In this document: positions 14,355 through 20,400 of the stretch, piece by piece | Position numbering within the stretch: position 1 is the first letter of the stretch | Layout: each line of letters opens with the position of its first letter | Assembly: GCA_030697855.1 (NCBI GenBank) | Contig: JAUYOU010000074.1 | Coordinates: forward strand, 1 to 20,400 | Direction: 5' to 3' | DNA length: 20,400 nucleotides | Source of the DNA: a bacterium | GTDB lineage: Bacteria; Patescibacteriota; Minisyncoccia; JACQLN01 | Notes under the pieces: generated by a model | Told to the model about the DNA's origin: nothing | Seen by the model: the letters and a program-made list of their open reading frames with translations, nothing else | The model's database searches: none | Translations under genes and position numbers: made by a program

Positions 14355-14420
14355 ATCCCTCGACTACGCTCGGGATATTTTCGCTTTTTTCTTTATTGTT
14401 AATTAATGTAAGCGAAAATA
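14355..14420. repeat. REP-like hairpin and adjacent 11-bp inverted repeat
   Basis: 14355-14376 is ATCCC/GGGAT around TCGACTACGCTC, similar to short palindromic REP-like elements found dispersed in many genomes. It abuts TATTTTCGCTT (14376-14386) and AAGCGAAAATA (14410-14420), an exact inverted repeat with a 23-nt AT-rich loop. No gene occurs in 14279-14446. Confidence 0.5.
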
Positions 14421-14445
14421 AAAAAGAGGGCAGGTTCGCCCCCTT
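14418..14445 (-). terminator. Intrinsic terminator of the candidate small RNA
   Basis: Minus strand stem AAGGGGGC/GCCCTCTT (8 bp, one G-T) with a 6-nt loop, then a run of T. It starts 1-2 nt after the closing stem of the candidate RNA. Confidence 0.85.
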
Positions 14446-14446
14446 A

Positions 14447-14572
14447 AGATTTTTACGTTCCTCTTTTGGTAATCTACTCGACTACACCTTGCAGCGGTTT
14501 TTGATTTCCCCTACAGTCCTGTTCCATCCTCTGTTCCCCCTTCTAAGGGTTTAAGGCAGAACGCAAAAATCT
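14447..14572 (-). ncRNA. Candidate structured small RNA, 6S-like in layout
   Basis: The ends form a 14-bp closing stem: AGATTTTTGCGTTC (14559-14572) with GAACGTAAAAATCT (14447-14460), one G-U pair. Inside are a small hairpin CCCT-TAGA-AGGG and an apical stem GACTGTA/TGTAGTC (two G-U pairs) with a 25-nt loop, separated from the closing stem by a large unpaired region. A promoter-like pair upstream predicts transcription starting near 14575, at the base of the stem, and a terminator follows directly, so the transcript would be about 150 nt. The closing stem, open bubble and apical stem recall 6S RNA, but I see no sequence signature that proves it. The only frame inside is a 17-codon one, which I do not trust. 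Confidence 0.55.
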
Positions 14573-14581
14573 ATGGAAAAT

Positions 14582-14610
14582 ATTCTAGCGCAATACAACC
14601 ATATCAGCAA
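14582..14610 (-). promoter_or_regulatory. Candidate promoter of the small RNA
   Basis: Minus strand TTGCTG (14605-14610), 17 nt, TAGAAT (14582-14587). The -10 matches at five of six positions; the -35 is weak. It overlaps the last codons of the 57-aa gene. Confidence 0.5.
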
Positions 14611-14777
14611 GGTGGCTCAATACCATCTTCCAAGTATAAAGTTCGGTATGTTCGAGCATTCGCCAGTCTCTTGAATTCTTCGCCATTAATTCGCAGAAGC
14701 CTTCTAAAAGACCTACCTGCCCTTCGCCAATCTTCTTTGGTCCACGGACATTCGGGGTCTTTGATTTTCTTAGCCAT
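14604..14777 (-). CDS. Small basic hypothetical protein, 57 aa
   Basis: Starts MAKKIKDPECPWTKEDWRRAG and continues with a basic helix (RSFRRLLRINGEEFKRL), ending EPPC. The predicted charge is strongly positive, which would suit binding to nucleic acid or ribosomes, but there is no recognisable motif. The AAGGAGGTCAG ribosome site before the ATG is close to ideal, the best evidence that it is translated. A TATAAT at 14821-14826 (minus strand) provides a possible promoter with a leader of about 37 nt, just after the terminator at 14839-14875. Two cysteines (10 and 57) are far apart. Confidence 0.65.
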   Translation of the reverse strand: MAKKIKDPECPWTKEDWRRAGRSFRRLLRINGEEFKRLANARTYRTLYLEDGIEPPC

Positions 14778-14838
14778 AACTGACCTCCTTAGATAAACAA
14801 AAGAACAAGAACTTATTTTGATTATAATCTTTTTGGAA

Positions 14839-14875
14839 AAATAAAAAAGCCCCAGCGGATTTTCTCCGCAAGGGC
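14839..14875 (-). terminator. Intrinsic terminator upstream of the 57-aa gene
   Basis: Minus strand stem GCCC..GCGGA/TCCGC..GGGC (14849-14875) with a 2x2 internal loop, then TTTTTTATTTTT. It ends the transcript of the secreted proteins. Confidence 0.85.
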
Positions 14876-14883
14876 AAGCATAT

Positions 14884-14964
14884 TTATAAAAACTTACACC
14901 ATAATTGGTTATCGTCTTTTATTAACTTACTCTTTTTGCACAAATCACATTTGGTTACTCTCAT
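14884..14964 (-). CDS. Possible 26-aa zinc-knuckle-like peptide
   Basis: ATG-to-stop frame reading MRVTKCDLCKKSKLIKDDN then QLWCKFL. The CDLC pair plus a later Cys looks like a truncated zinc ribbon. It lies between the broken secreted-protein gene and the terminator, ending 9 nt before that hairpin. No ribosome site is seen. It may be a real small gene or a remnant. Confidence 0.25.
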   Translation of the reverse strand: MRVTKCDLCKKSKLIKDDNQLWCKFL

Positions 14965-15009
14965 GCCCCAAATCTATCGCAACGAACCTACCAGTCAAAC
15001 TGTGCAAAA

Positions 15010-15620
15010 CTACCTAGCGATTTTGAGAATTCTAACCGAAAGCGGAGTTTTTTCGTTGATACGCAGCAATGTTGCTGTTAAGTTAAAAACATAAGTATAA
15101 TCTTCAGGTATATAAATACCAGATCCTGGATCGTCTCCTACTCTAAAAACAAACGTATCTTTTTTTGAGAAATTAACTTTAAAGGAGACCAAATCTGATT
15201 GGTATTTCCAGCTAATCTGCGGAATATAACTTCATTAGTAGAAGTGGCTACACCCTTACCTTTTATTTCAAAGTCAATATATTTAATAACATCTGGTTTA
15301 TTTTTTTGAGCCGTAATTTTAAATTTAAAAACTTCTGCTTTTCCGTCAACATTTAAGGTTTTAGAATCAATGTGTAGCACAGTTAACCTGCCTTGACCTG
15401 CCCTTACTTCCTTTGTTCCTGCTGCTTTCGTAGTTGAAGTAGCCAAGCTTTGTGTAGACAAAACAGCACCTAAATAATTACTGCCGACAGAAGTTATCCC
15501 GCTTAATCGATCATTAATAACTTTGCTTAGGTCGGTAATTGAGCCATTGGTATAAGCCGCGTAACCAAGCGTGGTCATAACAGCCAAAGCTGTTAACGAG
15601 AGGAGAAAGTTTTTGTTCAT
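15010..15620 (-). pseudogene. Secreted protein paralogue with a frame change near its end
   Basis: Begins with the same signal peptide as the next gene upstream (MNKNFLLSLTALAVMTT, cleavage likely after GYA) and the same following 20 residues. The first frame runs to a stop at 15138 (160 residues). A second frame, -1 relative to it, is open from 15231 to 15010 and reads plausible protein: SYIPQISWKYQSDLVSFKVN, FVFRVGDDPGSG, ending SVRILKIAR. The frames overlap for about 90 nt. Either a one-base indel broke the gene, or ribosomes shift frame: the first frame contains A-AAA-AAG (15159-15165), the classic -1 slippery heptamer. Either way the intended product is about 200 residues. No Shine-Dalgarno sequence. 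It follows the longer paralogue by 7 nt. Confidence 0.6.
15514..15620 (-). repeat. Direct repeat encoding the shared signal peptide (second copy 16670-16776)
   Basis: The two 107-nt segments at the starts of the tandem secreted-protein genes are identical apart from about eight bases. Similarity continues weaker into the next 40 nt. This shows a duplication or gene conversion of the 5' end, while the bodies of the genes have diverged. Confidence 0.85.
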
Positions 15621-15627
15621 AATTTTT

Positions 15628-16776
15628 TTATCTTATAGTATTTCTTGGAGCAGAAATTTTATCTGTCAAAATGATTGTACTAGCACTAGTCGCGCCTGTT
15701 GCACTAGTAACTCCGTTGTAATCTATGGCTACTGTTTTTCCTTTGGCATTTTTACAAACCAATTCGTTAGATAATTCCGGTGTTATGTATAAAGATTTAG
15801 TTCCATCTTTAGGTACAACAAACTGCTGATTAAAAGTTATGTTTACTTGATTAGCACTAGCGTTAGTATAGTCTGTACTACCACTAAAAACCCCCTTGCC
15901 TAAAACATTGGTTAAGTTGTCATAAATAGTAATTTTTTTAACAACATCTGCCATAGCAGACCCGCTAAATTTAAAGCTAAGGCTCTTTACACTAATATCT
16001 TCGTACTTCGCGGAAAGTTTTAAACCCGACATAGGCATACTGGATCCACAGCTTATGTTTCTAGCCTTAGAAGCAACAGAATCTAAAACTACTTTAAGTT
16101 CGCCAGAATTACGGATAGTGGCATTATGATTTTTCGCGTTAGCAACTTTTGCTACAAACACAGTTCCAGAATCATCTTTCACTACCACGCTATCCACTTT
16201 ACCTTTTATTCCCCAAGCAAAAGTAGAACCAGAAACAGATTTCGGGTTTATAACAACGTCACAATTTAAAGCTAAGTTCGATTTTATTCCTTTTGTTAAA
16301 ACAAGATTACGAACAACAAACTCCTTGCTAGTTGAACTCAACAACGAACTTTCAATTGCTATTCCACCCAAACGGCAATTGATTAAATCGTCTGGATTGG
16401 CATTTTTGGAAAAGCTAAGGGTCAATTTCATTAATTCTACAACCAAATCCTTACTTGATTTAGTTGTATCTAAAACATAATTAGCAAACAAAACATCCTT
16501 ACTTGCAGCTAAAATAGTTTGGGCCTTGGGAGTTGAGCCCACAGACACGCTTAAATTAGGACCTTCATTCTTGGCTTTACGTTCTGCAGTACCGCCAACT
16601 TTTTGAGTTGTCGTAGCTAAAGCACTCAAATAATTACTGCCTACAGAAGTTATCTTCTCGGCTTCGTTATTAATAACTTTGCTTAGGTCGGTAATTGAGC
16701 CATTGGTATAAGCGGCATAACCGACTGTAGTCATAACAGCTAAAGCTGTTAACGAGAGGAGAAAGTTTTTGTTCAT
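15628..16776 (-). CDS. Secreted or surface protein, beta-rich repeats
   Basis: The 382 residues start with a signal peptide (hydrophobic 5-17, probable cleavage after GYA at about 21), then a Ser/Thr-rich spacer. The mature part has repeated beta-strand phrases of the type VLFANYVLDTTKSSKDLVVE and ISVKSLSFKFSGSAMADVVK, the pattern of extracellular Ig-like repeat proteins common in Patescibacteria. Four cysteines (INCRL, LNCDV, ISCGSS, LVCKN) could form disulfides. No LPXTG or other anchor, and no C-terminal membrane helix. The function is unknown; surface coat or attachment is a guess. No ribosome site: a perfect TATAAT ends 6 nt before the ATG. Followed by a shorter paralogue. Confidence 0.8.
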   Translation of the reverse strand: MNKNFLLSLTALAVMTTVGYAAYTNGSITDLSKVINNEAEKITSVGSNYLSALATTTQKVGGTAERKAKNEGPNLSVSVGSTPKAQTILAASKDVLFANYVLDTTKSSKDLVVELMKLTLSFSKNANPDDLINCRLGGIAIESSLLSSTSKEFVVRNLVLTKGIKSNLALNCDVVINPKSVSGSTFAWGIKGKVDSVVVKDDSGTVFVAKVANAKNHNATIRNSGELKVVLDSVASKARNISCGSSMPMSGLKLSAKYEDISVKSLSFKFSGSAMADVVKKITIYDNLTNVLGKGVFSGSTDYTNASANQVNITFNQQFVVPKDGTKSLYITPELSNELVCKNAKGKTVAIDYNGVTSATGATSASTIILTDKISAPRNTIR

Positions 16777-16782
16777 AAAAAT

Positions 16783-16817
16783 ATTATAAAGAGTTTTTAA
16801 TTTCTTATATTATAACA
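16783..16817 (-). promoter_or_regulatory. Two -10 elements before the secreted-protein gene
   Basis: TATAAT at 16783-16788 (6 nt before the ATG, leaderless) and an extended TGT-TATAAT at 16809-16817, about 32 nt before the ATG. Neither has a clear -35. Confidence 0.5.
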
Positions 16818-16821
16818 CAAA

Positions 16822-17373
16822 TTATTTAAATTTAGATTTTAGAGCGCTTTTTTGAGCAGGTTGTGTATAACCCCTTCTAGTAGAACCTAAATCTTTACCC
16901 AACAACAACTTTTTTTGAACCTGATGTTCAAATTCTTTAACTTTACTTAAGACTTCGGTAGCGTGACCGCTCGCTTTAACATTTTCCCAAATATGTTTTA
17001 CCTTGCCATCGCGGCCAACCAAAATTGTAGTACGCATAAAACCACCTGTGTCTTTTAATATTCCCAATTTTTGGCCGTATTCTCCGTTAATATCGGAAAG
17101 TAACGGTAAATGAATATTATATTTATTACAAAATCTAGTGTGAGAATCCAAACTGTCGCGACTCATACCAAAAACCAAAGTGTTTTGTTTTTTAAAATCT
17201 TTAATAAGCCCAGAAAATTCTATGCCTTCTAGCGTACACCCTGGTGTATCGTCTTTGGGGTAAAAATATAAAATAATATTGTTTTCTCCGGCATATTTAG
17301 ACAAATTAATATCTTGTCCAAGATGGTTTTTACCAATAAAATTTGGTAATTTTTGATTGATTTTTATATTCAT
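16822..17373 (-). CDS. bcp: Peroxiredoxin of the Bcp/PrxQ family
   Basis: Thiol peroxidase reducing H2O2 and organic hydroperoxides. Of 183 residues, the peroxidatic Cys is C46 in DDTPGCTLEG. The Cys five residues later, used for resolution in E. coli Bcp, is absent. C82 (HTRFCNKYN) is 36 residues downstream, as in PrxQ proteins whose resolving Cys lies in helix 3, so this is probably the atypical 2-Cys kind. PLLSDINGEYG and RTTILVGRDGKVKHIW are also typical. About 30 basic residues extend the C terminus (STRRGYTQPAQKSALKSKFK). Its ATG overlaps the SOD stop (ATGA), so the two enzymes are made together as an oxidative-stress pair. Confidence 0.93.
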   Translation of the reverse strand: MNIKINQKLPNFIGKNHLGQDINLSKYAGENNIILYFYPKDDTPGCTLEGIEFSGLIKDFKKQNTLVFGMSRDSLDSHTRFCNKYNIHLPLLSDINGEYGQKLGILKDTGGFMRTTILVGRDGKVKHIWENVKASGHATEVLSKVKEFEHQVQKKLLLGKDLGSTRRGYTQPAQKSALKSKFK

Positions 17374-17972
17374 TGATTCATATTACTTACTTGGCCATAC
17401 AACTGATCGACTTTACCCCAATTAATATTTTTAAAAAATGCTTCTAGATAAGCTTTGCGATCAGAGCCGTGATCTATAAAATAAGCGTGTTCATAAACAT
17501 CTACGTTCAACAAAACCGCGCAATTCCAAACCCCACCTTGGTTTTGAGCATCGGCTGTATAAATATGTAACTTCATATCGGAAAAATCCCAACATAAAAT
17601 TGCCCAACCACGCGCCACCATAGCCGAAGCTATAAACATTGCTTTAAAACTTTCAAAACTACCCCATTCTTTTTCTATAGCACTTAAGATTTTTGTATTA
17701 GAGACATCGCCATTACCACCCAAAATACTAAAAAACATTTGGTGCAAAATCATACCATTAGCCGCAAAAGTCTCGCCTTCCTTTAAACCACGCAAATAAG
17801 AATATACTTGATTACCCGCAGTTAATTCTTCTGGGGTTAATTTTGATAATTTTTCCTCAACCTCGTTTCTTTTGTTTACGTAACCTGCGTAAAGTTTTTT
17901 TTCGTGGATTTCGTTGGTTTTAGCCGAAATACCATTTAATTCGCCTAAATTAAATTCGATTGGTTTATGCAT
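17370..17972 (-). CDS. Superoxide dismutase, Fe/Mn family
   Basis: Converts superoxide to H2O2 and O2; the following peroxiredoxin then removes the peroxide. The 200 residues carry the metal ligands H23 (EIHEKKLYAGYV), H77 (ILHQMFF), D158 and H162 (NVDVYEHAYF), plus WGSFESFK and RGWAIL. The metal cannot be assigned safely; a Gln in ADAQNQGGVW sits where Mn enzymes have their second-sphere Gln. No signal peptide, so it is cytoplasmic. The upstream gap contains palindrome copy C, including TATATT 14 nt before the ATG. Confidence 0.93.
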   Translation of the reverse strand: MHKPIEFNLGELNGISAKTNEIHEKKLYAGYVNKRNEVEEKLSKLTPEELTAGNQVYSYLRGLKEGETFAANGMILHQMFFSILGGNGDVSNTKILSAIEKEWGSFESFKAMFIASAMVARGWAILCWDFSDMKLHIYTADAQNQGGVWNCAVLLNVDVYEHAYFIDHGSDRKAYLEAFFKNINWGKVDQLYGQVSNMNQ

Positions 17973-17982
17973 AATTAGTTTT

Positions 17983-18059
17983 CTCGAATATAGCGAATTG
18001 ACGCGAATATGGCTAATGAATTTATTGGCTATATTAGCGCAGATTAGTATATTAGCGAG
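17983..18059. repeat. Long imperfect palindrome, copy C (cysteine desulfurase-SOD spacer)
   Basis: About 77 nt with CTCG/CGAG ends; arms carry GAATAT, GCGAAT and TATTAGCG units and pair with several mismatches around TGAATTTATT. Same layout as copies A and B but a different sequence. It overlaps the last three codons of the cysteine desulfurase gene. Confidence 0.6.
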
Positions 18060-19236
18060 AACTCTTTAGTTTTTTAACTTCTTCTATAAAAGTCTCTATA
18101 AACAATTCTACATCATTTTCTGTTGTAAAACGTCCAAGCGTAATTCTAACAGTGCCCCAAGCTTCGCTATCTGTGCGGCCGATAGCTTTAATAACGTGTG
18201 GTGGTGTTGGGTTTTTAGTATCACAAGCCGAGCGAGTGGATAACGCAAAACCAGCTTCATCCATAGCCATAACAAGTTCTTCTCCTTTAATACCTGTAAT
18301 ACCTGCAACCGAAAAACTTATGTTATTAGCTAGCCTATCTTTTGGGTGCCCGTTTAATAAAACCTCTGGCAAAGATTCTTTTACTTCTTTAACTATTTTA
18401 TCTCGCCAAACGGTTAATTGAGAATCTTCTTTTTCTCCTTCGGCTTCGGTTATCTTAATCGCTTCGGCAAACCCTACAATTCCAGCCACGTCTTGTGTGC
18501 CAGGGCGTAAACTATTTTCTTGCGAACCACCCACCATTACCGCCGATAATTTTGTTCCAGCTTTTATGTACAAAGCCGAAGCACCTTTAGGACCATAAAT
18601 TTTACTAGAACTAAACGCCATTAAATCTATACCTAAATTATCTGCATTTATTTTTATATGTGGCACAGCCTGCGCGGCATCTGTAAAAAAATACGGTAAA
18701 CCATTTTTTCCCTTTTCTTCCCCTTTCATCCCTTTTATAACCTGTCCGATTTCCTTAATCGGGTTTATACTCCCAATTTCGTTAGAAGCAAAAATAACCG
18801 AAACCAAAATAGTATCTGGCCTTATAGCTTCTTTGATTTGATTTGCTGAAACTCGACCGTATTCGTCTACCGGTAAATATGTTACTTCGAAACCATATTC
18901 TTCTAAACGTTTAAATGGATTTAAAACCGAAACATGTTCGGTTTCTGTAGTTACTACATGCATTCCATTTTGCTTATTCGCCATTCCAACACCTAAAATT
19001 GCAATATTATTAGATTCGGTTGTGCTCGATGTAAAAATAATTTCGTGGGGTTTTGCACCAACAAAACCAGCCACAGTTTTTCGGGCTTCACCCAAAGCTC
19101 TCTGCGATTCTCTGCCTTCGTGATACAAACCGGAAGGGTTAGCGCCTCCATGTGAAAGATACTCGTCCATAGCCTGTTTGACTCGCACATCCAGTGGCGT
19201 CGCCGCAGCATAATCTAAATAGACTCTATGATTCAT
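18052..19236 (-). CDS. Cysteine desulfurase (NifS/IscS family)
   Basis: PLP enzyme that takes sulfur from cysteine for Fe-S clusters or tRNA thiolation. Of 394 residues: YLDYAAATPLD at the start, TETEH with H101, TDAAQ with D186 and Q189, PLP lysine K212 in FSSSKIYGPKG, and the sulfur-carrying C338 in STRSACD. The His normally just before the lysine (SGHK) is Ser here (SSSK); in IscS that His touches the PLP phosphate. No iscU or sufBC follows in the window, so the partner is unknown. An extended -10 (TGG-TATTAT) lies 6 nt before the ATG. Third gene of the run MFS-spoU-desulfurase. Confidence 0.93.
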   Translation of the reverse strand: MNHRVYLDYAAATPLDVRVKQAMDEYLSHGGANPSGLYHEGRESQRALGEARKTVAGFVGAKPHEIIFTSSTTESNNIAILGVGMANKQNGMHVVTTETEHVSVLNPFKRLEEYGFEVTYLPVDEYGRVSANQIKEAIRPDTILVSVIFASNEIGSINPIKEIGQVIKGMKGEEKGKNGLPYFFTDAAQAVPHIKINADNLGIDLMAFSSSKIYGPKGASALYIKAGTKLSAVMVGGSQENSLRPGTQDVAGIVGFAEAIKITEAEGEKEDSQLTVWRDKIVKEVKESLPEVLLNGHPKDRLANNISFSVAGITGIKGEELVMAMDEAGFALSTRSACDTKNPTPPHVIKAIGRTDSEAWGTVRITLGRFTTENDVELFIETFIEEVKKLKSSR

Positions 19237-19242
19237 TTAAAT

Positions 19243-19251
19243 ATAATACCA
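19243..19251 (-). promoter_or_regulatory. Extended -10 promoter element of the cysteine desulfurase, leaderless
   Basis: Minus strand TGG-TATTAT ends 6 nt before the ATG. It sits in the 25-nt gap after the SpoU gene, so the gene may be transcribed both from here and by read-through. Confidence 0.5.
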
Positions 19252-19261
19252 GCCTAGTTAT

Positions 19262-19714
19262 TTATTCCAAAATTTTATATAAAAAAACACCCGTTGCCAC
19301 CATAACATTTAGCGATTCTTTTTTGCCCCGCATAGGAATGTGCCAAGTAGAATCTACTCGTTTAAGAATATTAGACGACAAACCTTTAACCTCATTGCCC
19401 ACCACCACAGCCAGAGGAAATTTAGATTTGAATTGGCGATAATCACGGCTATTTTTTGATTGCTCCAAAGCCACCACTTTAATTTGTTTTGATTTTAATT
19501 CTTCCACCAATTTCCAAGTATTAAAATATTTTTCCCATTCAACCGAATTTTCTGCACCAAGCGATGTTTTAGCTACTTTTGGGTTTTCGGGTGTGGGTGT
19601 ATAGCCACCAATGTAAATCTTGGAGACCCCAACCGCATCGGCCGTTCTAAAAATCGCGCCTACATTGTAAGCGCTACGTATGTTGTGAAGAATCAAAAAC
19701 AAATCTTTTTCCAT
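19262..19714 (-). CDS. SpoU/TrmH-family RNA 2'-O-methyltransferase
   Basis: SPOUT-fold enzyme using SAM to methylate ribose in tRNA or rRNA. The 150 residues carry the three family motifs: NIRSAYNVGAIFRTADA (N11, R23), VVVGNEVKGLS and IPMRGKKESLNVMVA, the last two forming the knotted SAM site. It lacks the N-terminal substrate-binding domain of RlmB-type members, so it is a minimal form like TrmL; the target nucleotide is unknown. It begins 3 nt after the MFS gene's stop, within one operon. Confidence 0.92.
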   Translation of the reverse strand: MEKDLFLILHNIRSAYNVGAIFRTADAVGVSKIYIGGYTPTPENPKVAKTSLGAENSVEWEKYFNTWKLVEELKSKQIKVVALEQSKNSRDYRQFKSKFPLAVVVGNEVKGLSSNILKRVDSTWHIPMRGKKESLNVMVATGVFLYKILE

Positions 19715-19717
19715 AAA

Positions 19718-20400
19718 CTAGTGTGTAAAAAAATCTCTTTTTTCTACCTTTTTCAATTTGTTCAAAATAGAAAAAGAAAAATAAAGCGCTACTAAGGTTA
19801 TAATCCCCGCTGCAAAAAATGGCGAACCACTACCAAATAAATCGTAAAGCCCGCCACCAAATATAGGGGCAAAAATTAGGGCAAGCCCAATTAAAGACTG
19901 CGCTACACCAAAAACTTCTCCTTGTTCTTCGCGTGAAGCATTTTTAGAAATTAACGAATTTAGTGCGGGAATAATTAAACCAATACCTAGCGCCATAAAA
20001 CCGGCCGAAATAAGAACAAACCATACATACTCAATTGTTGGCATTATAATATAACCAATCGCTGCCAAAAAAATACCCAAAGTAACAATTTTGGATTCTC
20101 CAATACGCTTAACCATTCGCCCCACTAAAAAACCTTGAACCAAAAGCAGCACCAAACCAACTAAAGCAAAAACAGCTCCCATTTCGGCTATGGTTAAATG
20201 AAACCTCTCTTCGGCAAAAAGAGTAGCAATATTTTGAACAGAAGCTAGTGCAAACATAGATAGAAAATATGTAAGCATTATTTTACCCATTAGAGGATGC
20301 CTTAAAACCTCGGCAATATTTTTTAAATGAATTTCTAAATTTAAAATTTTCTTTTTAACTCTTAAATTTTTAGCTAAAGATTCTTTTAAGTAAAATATAA
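19718..20400 (-). CDS. MFS transporter, C-terminal half (continues beyond the window)
   Basis: The reverse frame is open to the right edge; the visible 226 residues start with a basic cytoplasmic loop (KNLRVKKKILNLEIHLKNI) and then six hydrophobic segments, the second half of a 12-helix major facilitator. The motif GRMVKRIGESKIVTLG resembles the loop between the two first helices of each MFS half (GxxxDRxGrr). The substrate is unknown; drug efflux of the TetA/multidrug type is the usual annotation. First visible gene of the operon with spoU and the desulfurase. An internal ATG at 20290 is not the true start, since protein-like sequence continues upstream of it. Confidence 0.85.
   Translation of the reverse strand, partial: IFYLKESLAKNLRVKKKILNLEIHLKNIAEVLRHPLMGKIMLTYFLSMFALASVQNIATLFAEERFHLTIAEMGAVFALVGLVLLLVQGFLVGRMVKRIGESKIVTLGIFLAAIGYIIMPTIEYVWFVLISAGFMALGIGLIIPALNSLISKNASREEQGEVFGVAQSLIGLALIFAPIFGGGLYDLFGSGSPFFAAGIITLVALYFSFSILNKLKKVEKRDFFTH

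Noticed and set aside
14478..14531. 17-codon frame inside the candidate RNA
   Set aside because: Too short, no similarity, and it lies across the predicted apical stem; the upstream purine-rich stretch is part of the RNA structure.
14447..14572. tmRNA, RNase P RNA or SRP RNA as identity of the structured region
   Set aside because: None of their signatures is present (no tRNA-like end with CCA, no P4 core sequences, no GGAAG-type SRP loop).
1..20400. Alternative genetic code (TGA as glycine) as in Gracilibacteria/SR1
   Set aside because: TGA ends thyA, the SOD gene and the 130-aa gene exactly where the families end or the next gene starts, and no in-frame TGA is found within conserved proteins.
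1..20400. tRNA genes, CRISPR arrays, insertion sequences or transposases
   Set aside because: I looked for T-loop-like GTTCGANTC patterns with acceptor stems, regular spaced repeats and transposase-like frames, and found none. The only repeats are palindromes and the signal-peptide duplication.

Overview
The window looks like a chromosomal segment of an AT-rich Candidate Phyla Radiation bacterium (Patescibacteria, probably Parcubacteria-like). Reasons: a threonyl-tRNA synthetase without the N-terminal TGS and editing domains, a single-chain PheRS in which the alpha-type catalytic core is fused to the FDX-ACB domain, short intergenic spaces, low-complexity inserts in core proteins, and secreted proteins of the kind common in that group. 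TGA is used as a stop (thyA, SOD gene, the 130-aa gene), so the recoded TGA=Gly code of Gracilibacteria/SR1 does not apply. The taxonomic call is inference from gene content; no search was run.

Layout. 1-112: the 5' end of a leftward gene, then a 34-bp perfect palindrome. 242-2354: thrS and miaA, overlapping, rightward. 2353-2997: an orphan leftward gene (162 aa, SWIM-like zinc motif) with its own promoter, leader and terminator. 3001-4521: gatB, leftward. 4590-5848: thyA and a GalT-type HIT protein, rightward, convergent with 5881-7264, a nucleotidyltransferase and a dCMP-deaminase-like fusion protein. Together these can form a dCMP to dUMP to dTMP module. 7301-7540: terminator, a possible rplK 3'-end remnant and several hairpins. 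7563-8834: secE-nusG-rplK, leftward, with an attenuator-like leader and a promoter interleaved with that of a 71-aa rightward orphan gene. 9284-10522: a 371-aa leftward orphan with a two-hairpin leader. 10525-14313: a membrane protein, pheS-type PheRS and gyrB, leftward, closed by a 42-bp palindromic terminator. 14376-14777: a candidate structured small RNA and a 57-aa gene. 14884-16817: two duplicated secreted proteins, one with a broken or frameshifted frame. 16822-17972: SOD and PrxQ/Bcp, coupled. 18052-20400: MFS transporter (partial), SpoU methylase, cysteine desulfurase.

Two expression styles coexist. Several housekeeping or surface genes (gatB, gyrB, the 130-aa/pheS operon, cysteine desulfurase, the secreted protein) have no Shine-Dalgarno sequence, and a -10 hexamer, often of the extended TGn type, lies only 5-6 nt before the ATG, which predicts leaderless mRNAs. 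By contrast the orphan genes of unknown function (162, 71 and 371 aa), and more loosely the 57-aa gene, carry AGGAG-type ribosome sites and dedicated or nearby terminators; the first three also have consensus promoters and leaders with inverted repeats. Long imperfect palindromes fill three same-strand intergenic gaps.

The best candidates for something undescribed are the roughly 150-nt small RNA at 14420-14576, the leader-controlled orphan genes, the secE leader, and the leaderless promoter pattern.
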